Source: Bacteroidota bacterium (GTDB lineage Bacteria > Bacteroidota > Bacteroidia > Bacteroidales > UBA12481). From it: a DNA stretch of 10,320 nucleotides. The notes below the pieces were generated by a model. The model saw nothing but the letters and a program-made list of their open reading frames with translations. It did not search any database and was not told the DNA's origin. The stretch spans positions 1-10,320 of the forward strand of contig JAUVKA010000102.1 in assembly GCA_030592205.1 (NCBI GenBank). The letters are read 5' to 3'. Positions 4,927 to 10,320 of the stretch are shown one piece after another (position 1 is the stretch's first letter; each line of letters opens with the position of its first letter). The translations under genes were made by a program, and so were the position numbers.

Positions 4927-7332
4927 ATGAAACAGAAGATATGGTTGTCACCTCCCCACATGTCTGGTGAGGAAATGAAGTACATAAATGAGGCATTCGA
5001 TACAAACTGGATTTCTCCAATGGGACCGAATATTGACTGCTTTGAGAAACAGCTGGTTGATTACCTTAACATAAGGAGTGTTGCGGCATTGAGCTCAGGA
5101 ACTGCAGCCATTCATCTTGCCCTTCAATTACTGAACGTTTGTCAAGGGGATTATGTGATCAGTTCAACTTTCACTTTTTCAGCAAGTGTCAATCCTATAG
5201 CTTATCTTAAGGCTATACCAGTTTTAATTGATAGTGAGCCTGACACATGGAACATGGATCCTGATATACTGCGTTTTGCTTTGGAAGATTTATCCAAAAA
5301 AGGAATTCGACCAAAAGCGATTATTGTTATTCACTTGTATGGAATGCCTGCGAAGCTTAACAAGATCATTGAGATTGCCAGAGAATTTAATGTACCAATA
5401 ATAGAAGATGCGGCGGAAGCACTTGGCAGCAAATATAAAAACCAATATGTTGGCACATTTGGGGAAATCGGTATACTTTCATTCAACGGGAATAAAATCA
5501 TAACTACATCCGGAGGGGGCGCTTTAATTTCAAATAATAAAGATTACGTGGTCAGAGCCCGTTTTCTGGCAACACAAGCACGCGATGATGCTCCTCATTA
5601 TCAGCATACCGAAATAGGTTATAATTACAGAATGAGCAATATTGTTGCTGGTATTGGAAGGGGTCAAATGGAATATTTAGAAGAGCGTGTTCATGCGCGT
5701 CGGGCGAACAAATTATTCTACAGCCTTTACCTTAATGATATATCTGGAATTGATTTTCAACTAGAATTACCGGAGCATTTTTCAAATTACTGGCTTACAT
5801 GCATACTTGTTGATCCTGAAAAAACTGGAGGAATTGATCATGAGGTAGTTCGACTGGCGCTTGATAAGGAAAACATCGAAGCCCGACCGCTTTGGAAGCC
5901 AATGCATTTACAACCGGTATATAAAGATGCAGTCAAATATATCAATCATATTTCAGAGGATCTTTTTAATAAGGGATTATGCCTGCCATCCGGATCAAAT
6001 TTAAATGAGGATGATAAAATAAGGATTATAAACATTGTCCGAAAATCATTAAAGAAGGAAGACCTGGTGATAAGTGAAAGTATCCACAGCAAGAAACTCG
6101 GAGTAAAGGTTCCTTTTTCGCCTCCAAGAATGGATAGGCAGGTTATTGCTTCTGTTGAGAAAACCTTGCTTTCTGGTTGGATTACCACAGGACCAAAAAC
6201 AAAAAAATTTGAAGGAATGCTTTCAGCTTATTGTGGTAATAAAGAAACACTTTGTGTAAGCTCGGCCACGAATGGTCTGGAACTTATACTTCGCTGGTTT
6301 GGTGTTAAACCTGGTGATGAGGTGATTCTACCTTCCTATACTTATTGTGCAACAGGAAACGTAGTATTGCGATGTGGTGCCAAACCTGTCTTGGTTGACA
6401 TCAATTCCAATGATTTCCTGATAAGCCTTACAGAGATAGAAAGGCATATTACTAATCGAACCAAGGTCATTATCCCAGTAGATTTTGGTGGCCTGACCTG
6501 TGATTATGATGAAATAGCCAAGCTAGTGAATAGGCCCGATATCAAAGCAATGTTTAATCCAAGTAACGAGACCCAGAAAATGTTAGGTAGAATCTTGGTT
6601 CTATCCGATGCTGCACATTCTCTCGGGGCGACCTATAAGGGAAAAAGAACCGGAACTATTGCGGATACAACCGTATTTTCATTTCATGCAGTTAAGAACT
6701 TAACAACAGCTGAGGGTGGGGCAATTGCACTAAATCTACCTGATCCCTTTAATTTGGAAGATATATATAAAACATTGAGAATAAGTTCTTTGCATGGACA
6801 AACTAAGGATGCTTTAATGAAATCTACCGATGGAGAATGGAAGTATGATGTAGTTGCACCAGGTCTAAAGGCTAATATGACTGATGTTCTCGCTTCAATT
6901 GGTCTGGTCGAACTGGAGAGATATGAATCTGAGACACTGAAAAAATTGAGGTGGGTGTTTAGAAGATATGACGAATTGTTGAAAGCTTATAGCTGGGCAG
7001 AGTTACCCATATATAAAACCGCTGATAAGGAGACATCCTACCATATATATGCTCTTAGATTATCAAATGCAACAGAAAAGCAGAGAGATAGGGTTATCAG
7101 AGTTTGTCATAAAATGGGAGTAATGGTAAACGTTCATTTTATACCACTATCGATGTTTTCAGCATATAAAAAACTTGGATACAAGATTACACAAACACCT
7201 GTGGCTTATGAAGCCTTTTCAAGGGAAATTTCACTTCCTGTATATTATGATATTTCTGAGGAAAAGATAAGGTATGTCGTTTCTGCACTGGCCATGGGTG
7301 TAAAGGAGGTACTATCTGAGGATGCTAAATAA
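4927..7332 (+). CDS. Tandem fusion of two DegT/DnrJ/EryC1/StrS sugar aminotransferases (801 aa)
   Basis: Two complete PLP-dependent nucleotide-sugar aminotransferases in one frame. Domain 1 (about 1-376) is PglE-like: KIWLSPPHMSGEEMKYINEA, FDTNWISPMGPN, SSGTAAIHLAL (56-66), Asp161 in IIEDAAEALGS, and Schiff-base Lys190 in SFNGNKIITTSGGGAL. Domain 2 (about 395-801) opens with PFSPPRMDRQVI and SGWITTGPKTKKFEG, the normal start of a separate DegT protein. It has SSATNGLEL (445-453), Asp561 in LSDAAHSLGA and Lys590 in SFHAVKNLTTAEGGAI. It also carries the longer insert (FNPSNETQKMLGR) of the Bacteroidota/Firmicutes subgroup. A linker of about 18 polar residues (377-394) joins them. Both active sites look intact, so each half could transaminate a keto-sugar, with glutamate as usual donor, to give a 4-amino or 3-amino sugar. 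Family members are normally about 370-400 residues and single. No internal stop or frameshift is seen at the joint. The stop overlaps the next gene by 11 bases. Confidence 0.9.
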   Translation: MKQKIWLSPPHMSGEEMKYINEAFDTNWISPMGPNIDCFEKQLVDYLNIRSVAALSSGTAAIHLALQLLNVCQGDYVISSTFTFSASVNPIAYLKAIPVLIDSEPDTWNMDPDILRFALEDLSKKGIRPKAIIVIHLYGMPAKLNKIIEIAREFNVPIIEDAAEALGSKYKNQYVGTFGEIGILSFNGNKIITTSGGGALISNNKDYVVRARFLATQARDDAPHYQHTEIGYNYRMSNIVAGIGRGQMEYLEERVHARRANKLFYSLYLNDISGIDFQLELPEHFSNYWLTCILVDPEKTGGIDHEVVRLALDKENIEARPLWKPMHLQPVYKDAVKYINHISEDLFNKGLCLPSGSNLNEDDKIRIINIVRKSLKKEDLVISESIHSKKLGVKVPFSPPRMDRQVIASVEKTLLSGWITTGPKTKKFEGMLSAYCGNKETLCVSSATNGLELILRWFGVKPGDEVILPSYTYCATGNVVLRCGAKPVLVDINSNDFLISLTEIERHITNRTKVIIPVDFGGLTCDYDEIAKLVNRPDIKAMFNPSNETQKMLGRILVLSDAAHSLGATYKGKRTGTIADTTVFSFHAVKNLTTAEGGAIALNLPDPFNLEDIYKTLRISSLHGQTKDALMKSTDGEWKYDVVAPGLKANMTDVLASIGLVELERYESETLKKLRWVFRRYDELLKAYSWAELPIYKTADKETSYHIYALRLSNATEKQRDRVIRVCHKMGVMVNVHFIPLSMFSAYKKLGYKITQTPVAYEAFSREISLPVYYDISEEKIRYVVSALAMGVKEVLSEDAK

Positions 7333-8584
7333 GGTTCTTTTAAAACATACATTTACCCTATCCTTTGGGACTGCCATTGCCTCCCTTATACCCATTGTAC
7401 TTCAACCATTTTTACGCAGTGTTTTCACTCCGGCTGAGTTTGGATTATATGCAGTTTATATTAGCTTGGTTGGGATCCTGGTTGTAATATCGACTTTGAA
7501 ATATGAGACGGTTGTTTTGCTTCCTGAGAATGATCAGGATTCGCTCGATGTAGTAGGTGTCGCGCTTCTGACATCTTTCCTGTTTAATATCCTTATATTA
7601 ATTCTGTTATTTTTTATCAAAGATTATATTATTAAGTTGTTGGGTTTTCCTCCAAAGTATAGAATCTGGCTGTACTGTATACCCGTTTCTGCCATGCTCT
7701 TCAGTTCTTTCAATGCATTGAATTATTGGATGATAAGAGTCAGGGCGTATAAATACTCCGCGTATTGCAAGATATTAAGAAGAGGTTTCGAGGGTAGCGG
7801 ACAACTACTTCTAGGGAAATTTATGTTCCAAAAAGGAGGATTGATCATTGGCGATTTGATGGGTCAATTCGTCAATTTGGTTTCAGGTCTCTCCCTTGCC
7901 AGAAGGTCCGGTTTTAGTATTAAACAGATCCGGCGATCTGGAATGCGCCGTATGGCTGATAAGTACAAGACTTATTCAATCTACAATACCATTCCCACAT
8001 TGTTCAATACTATCACGTTGGCAATGCCGGTATTTTTGGTGAATAAATTTTATTCTGAGACATCGACAGGACAATTAGATCTTGCTAGATTGATTTTGTT
8101 CATTCCTCTGGTCCTGATATCTGAACCCTTATCACAGGTTTTATATAAGAATTTCCGGGAATCCTTTGTTAAGAAAAAGCGAGTCATGATTGACTTGATT
8201 CAAATCGGAAAGATACTGCTGATATTCTCATTGATTGGTATTGTCAGCATTCTCCTCTGGGCCGATGAATTAACGAATCTGTTTTTTGGATTAGAATGGC
8301 AAGAATCTGCCTCAGATATAAAGATTCTGGTTTATTCAGTTGCGCTTAGATTCATAGTAGATCCATTCAAATTCGTATTTGTAGCATTTGAAAAGATAAA
8401 AATTCTATCACTATGGCAGGTCTTTTACTTTGTAACCGTTAGCATACTTGGATTTTTCCCTGATCTTGAAATACAACAGTTTTTAGGTGCATTTGTTATA
8501 TTAGAATCCTTTTGTTATTTCATACTTTTTTTTCTAGTTATCAAGATCGCAAGAAATTATGAAAAGATTCATGTCAATATCTAA
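7322..8584 (+). CDS. Wzx-type oligosaccharide flippase (MOP/PST superfamily)
   Basis: A 420-residue, very hydrophobic protein with about 12 predicted membrane segments by eye (near 9-30, 42-58, 78-99, 114-134, 155-166, 174-192, 226-243, 255-275, 295-313, 334-352, 362-380, 386-408). The N-terminus has the family pattern in which a first helix (FGTAIASLIPIVLQPFLRSV) is followed by FTPAEFGLYAVYISLVGI. It matches polysaccharide translocases that flip undecaprenyl-diphosphate-linked repeat units across the inner membrane. Its length fits the family. ATG 7322 overlaps the aminotransferase stop by 11 bases, which suggests translational coupling. An AAAGGAGG run at 7302-7309 lies 12 bases before it, rather far for a ribosome site, and Bacteroidota make little use of such sites. 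Its end overlaps the polymerase gene, tying flipping and polymerisation together in one transcript. Confidence 0.9.
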   Translation: MLNKVLLKHTFTLSFGTAIASLIPIVLQPFLRSVFTPAEFGLYAVYISLVGILVVISTLKYETVVLLPENDQDSLDVVGVALLTSFLFNILILILLFFIKDYIIKLLGFPPKYRIWLYCIPVSAMLFSSFNALNYWMIRVRAYKYSAYCKILRRGFEGSGQLLLGKFMFQKGGLIIGDLMGQFVNLVSGLSLARRSGFSIKQIRRSGMRRMADKYKTYSIYNTIPTLFNTITLAMPVFLVNKFYSETSTGQLDLARLILFIPLVLISEPLSQVLYKNFRESFVKKKRVMIDLIQIGKILLIFSLIGIVSILLWADELTNLFFGLEWQESASDIKILVYSVALRFIVDPFKFVFVAFEKIKILSLWQVFYFVTVSILGFFPDLEIQQFLGAFVILESFCYFILFFLVIKIARNYEKIHVNI

Positions 8585-9752
8585 ATACCTAAATAGAAGT
8601 CTAACTCAGATCGTATCTGACCCCTTCTTTTTGGCATTAACTATCAACCTGTTTATCCTCAGAATTATAATTCCTTTCCTTGAATATCTTTTTATCCCAA
8701 TGGCCTGTATATTAATTAATAATTCAGGTTACCGGTATTTTCATACGATTAAAAAAGCTGAGTTCATTATCAAATTCAGCAAGACATACTTTGTTTTTAT
8801 CCTCGTATGTTTTATGTTTATAATGGCAGCGATTTTCACAAGTAACCCGACAACTCTTACTATCAGGGAAACATTTACCGTACTTTTCTTTATCGCTATC
8901 TTGTACATCCTTTCATATCAGATAACCACCATTGATGGATTTTTAAAGTTTCAGCAACAATTTTTTACCCAGATCCTGGTATTTTCCATTATTTCAGGAG
9001 TGTTGGGATTAATTAAATTTCTATTTCATGTGTATGGGATTGAATTTAGCTTTTTGGAACAAACTGGTTCTTACCCTATCGGAACATCCCTGAAATTGGA
9101 TCATAATTTTTATTCCCTCGGCTTAATTTTTGGTTTAATATTGCTGGCAAAGGGGCATGTTGAATCGAAAAGTTATCGTAAGCGGATTGGTTATGAAATA
9201 TTGATGTTTCTTTTATCTGCAACTGTATTTTTAAGCCATTCAAGAAGAGGTTTTATTGCATTAATGATCTATATCATTATCCTTGTTTTTATTCCCCTGT
9301 TTAAAAGGTCTTCATATAAAAACAGAAGGTTATGGTATGTTCCGTTTGTCTATTTGTTTTTAATATCCATATTATTTTCTTCTTCCTACCACTTTCTGAT
9401 CGGGACAGATTCTATTTCCAGGAAAAAGGTAGTCAGGGCAATGTCCCTACACGAGGGAGTAGTAAAATCAGAGTCTGCTTCATTTTTATATGATTATTCG
9501 ACTTTGATATTTAGAAATATCGAATTCAAAAAGATATATTCAGACCTTTGGCATGCAGATTTCAATCCTTTACATCCTGATTATGGATGGGGATATGGAA
9601 AATATCAGCTCTCATATCCCCTGACAGGACCTGGTTCCGGGATGATTCCTGCAGGAGCTTTGGGTTATAAACTCAACAGTAACAGTTCTTTTATTGAAAA
9701 CAATAACAGTGCAGCGAGTTTTACTTCATTCGGCACTATTAAGGTCAATTAA
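8559..9752 (+). CDS. Wzy/O-antigen-ligase-type polymerase, truncated at an in-frame TAA
   Basis: The first 397 residues of an O-antigen polymerase/ligase-type membrane protein (Wzy_C family). Hydrophobic segments by eye lie near 25-53, 76-94, 105-122, 136-157, 184-197, 211-226, 231-248 and 257-281. The signature GTSLKLDHNFYSLGLIFGL is at 175-193 and LSHSRRGFIALMIY at 225-238, the conserved S-R-R/G of the family. After about residue 282 it enters an extracytoplasmic region containing HPDYGWGYG and a GPGSGMIPAGALGYKL segment. It then meets TAA at 9750-9752 inside that domain. The polymerase family normally has more membrane helices after its large periplasmic loop; none has been reached here, so the truncated form should lack part of the fold (inference). 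It overlaps the flippase gene by 26 bases; a second in-frame ATG at 8571 is equally possible. Ligase versus polymerase role cannot be settled, but the position after wzx favours Wzy. Confidence 0.8.
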   Translation: MKRFMSISKYLNRSLTQIVSDPFFLALTINLFILRIIIPFLEYLFIPMACILINNSGYRYFHTIKKAEFIIKFSKTYFVFILVCFMFIMAAIFTSNPTTLTIRETFTVLFFIAILYILSYQITTIDGFLKFQQQFFTQILVFSIISGVLGLIKFLFHVYGIEFSFLEQTGSYPIGTSLKLDHNFYSLGLIFGLILLAKGHVESKSYRKRIGYEILMFLLSATVFLSHSRRGFIALMIYIIILVFIPLFKRSSYKNRRLWYVPFVYLFLISILFSSSYHFLIGTDSISRKKVVRAMSLHEGVVKSESASFLYDYSTLIFRNIEFKKIYSDLWHADFNPLHPDYGWGYGKYQLSYPLTGPGSGMIPAGALGYKLNSNSSFIENNNSAASFTSFGTIKVN

Positions 9753-10040
9753 TATCAGTCATATTAAACCAGTGTTTTTTGTTATGTCTCCTCAGAATTC
9801 AATGGAGAAAAAGTTTCCTTACGCTCTACCGGAAAAGGATATGGAAGAACCACAGATTTCTATGATTTATCCAGGAAGGGGACATGGCAAAAATTATACA
9901 TAATTGTCCGTGGAGCAGGGAAGGAGGTATCAGCTAATCTTCATTTTGAGAAGCAGGGTGTAAAAGATCTTAGCTCCCTCATTGGTCATGTCCTTTTTGC
10001 ATACCCTCAATTTATAATCCAAGATGTTGATCTGGGTAAT
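9576..10040 (+). repeat. Extracytoplasmic domain repeat, copy 1 (contains both TAA codons)
   Basis: Copy 1 of a protein-level tandem repeat with a period of about 155 codons in the polymerase frame. Landmarks in order: PDYGWGYG, GALGYKL, ENNNSAAS, TSVFCYVSSEFNG, then YDLSRKGTWQKLYI and GHVLFAYPQF. Alternating polar and aromatic residues and the S-V-x-C-x-V-S strand followed by a K-G-T-W-Q-K-L strand suggest a beta-sandwich, similar in feel to carbohydrate-binding modules; this is an impression, not a family hit. The two stops fall just before the SVFCYV strand. Confidence 0.6.
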
Positions 10041-10320
10041 CCTGATTCAGGTTGGGGTTACCTCGTACATTCATTAGTAAAAACAGATCATCCAGGAAGT
10101 AATGGCGTGGATATTGGATATAAACTGGACAGGTCGGTTGAAGGATACGTTAAAAACGGGAATTGCATAGCTAGCACAATTCTTTCTAAACCATATATTA
10201 GTAGAGGTGATACCTGTAATGCTTCTGTGTATTGTTTTGTTTCTAAGGACTATAATGGAGGACCGGTTCTGCTTGGAGCAGATGGGAATAAATCTGAAGG
10301 GAGAACAAGGTCCGAGTATG
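9753..10320 (+). pseudogene. Continuation of the Wzy reading frame past two TAA codons (runs off window)
   Basis: In the same frame as the polymerase, only four sense codons separate the first TAA (9750-9752) from a second TAA (9765-9767); from 9768 the frame is open to the window end. The translated stretch is clearly protein-like. It reads TSVFCYVSSEFNGEKVSLRS, YDLSRKGTWQKLYIIV and SSLIGHVLFAYPQF, then starts a second copy of the preceding domain at PDSGWGYL with IGYKL and ASVYCFVSKDYNG. This is the rest of the extracytoplasmic domain of the polymerase, not a new gene: there is no start codon with a sensible N-terminus. The missing C-terminal helices should lie beyond 10320. The other two frames give only short, low-complexity products here. 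Confidence 0.65.
10041..10320 (+). repeat. Extracytoplasmic domain repeat, copy 2 (cut by window end)
   Basis: Copy 2 repeats the landmarks of copy 1 in the same order: PDSGWGYL, VDIGYKL, VKNGNCIAS, NASVYCFVSKDYNG and then EGRTRSEY, matching GRTTDFYD in copy 1. No stop codon interrupts it. The resemblance is at protein level, not as a near-identical DNA repeat, so the duplication is old. The KGTWQKL strand expected next lies beyond the window. Confidence 0.6.

Noticed and set aside
6067..6132. Internal start (GTG 6067 or ATG 6130) that would make the second aminotransferase a separate protein
   Set aside because: The frame is continuous with no stop between the domains, and the ATG lies inside the conserved PFSPPRMD motif; internal initiation cannot be excluded but nothing supports it.
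7302..7309. AAAGGAGG as a strong ribosome binding site for the flippase
   Set aside because: It lies within the aminotransferase coding sequence, 12 bases before the ATG, which is long for a Shine-Dalgarno site, and other genes here have none.
9694..9903. Small open frame of 69 codons in the +1 frame after the polymerase stop
   Set aside because: Low-complexity product without recognisable features; the polymerase frame through the same bases encodes a clear domain. It was kept only as an alternative way to bridge the two stops by paired indels.
1..10320. Reassignment of TAA to a sense codon in this organism
   Set aside because: TAA terminates every genuine gene end in the window, and the other long genes contain no internal TAA; only two genes show the stops, which fits mutation or error better.
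1..10320. CRISPR arrays, tRNA or rRNA genes, IS elements, Rho-independent terminators
   Set aside because: No direct-repeat arrays, no cloverleaf-like or rRNA-like stretches, no transposase or terminal inverted repeats, and no GC-rich hairpin followed by a T run was found; the coding density leaves almost no room.

Overview
The window is a stretch of a surface-polysaccharide (O-antigen or capsule type) biosynthesis locus, all on the + strand, very probably from a member of the Bacteroidota. Reasons: AT-rich DNA, tightly packed genes with A/T-rich junctions and almost no Shine-Dalgarno sequences, TAA at every genuine gene end, and a characteristic gene set (PglC-type sugar transferase, FabH/SDR pair, PglE-like and other DegT-family aminotransferases, FemAB/GNAT-like transferase, Wzx, Wzy). 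The genus cannot be read from the sequence.

Layout: (1) 1-450, C-terminal part of the phosphoglycosyltransferase that loads the first sugar on undecaprenyl phosphate. (2) 466-2723, a small acyl-modification module: KASIII (FabH-like), a FabG-like SDR reductase and a GNAT acyltransferase. (3) 2794-7332, amino-sugar and transferase genes: a divergent DegT-fold PLP protein, a FemAB/GNAT-like transferase interrupted by an in-frame TAA, and an 801-residue protein that is two complete DegT/DnrJ/EryC1/StrS aminotransferases joined head to tail. (4) 7322-10320, export and polymerisation: a Wzx flippase overlapping a Wzy/O-antigen-ligase-type polymerase. The polymerase frame meets two TAA codons 15 bases apart and then stays open to the window end, encoding a second copy of an extracytoplasmic repeat domain.

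How the genes could work together (inference): the aminotransferases make one or more amino or diamino nucleotide sugars. FabH plus the SDR make a short 3-hydroxyacyl group on an acyl carrier protein encoded elsewhere, and the GNAT and/or FemAB-like enzyme attaches it to the amino sugar. The sugar transferase starts the repeat unit on the lipid carrier, Wzx flips it and Wzy polymerises it. No dedicated glycosyltransferase, RNA gene, IS element or CRISPR array is visible, and no gap between genes exceeds about 70 bases.

Most worth a second look: the double-aminotransferase fusion, the duplicated extracytoplasmic domain inside Wzy, and three premature in-frame TAA codons in two genes. The last suggest decay or phase-like inactivation of sugar decoration and polymerisation, unless they are sequence errors or recoded stops.
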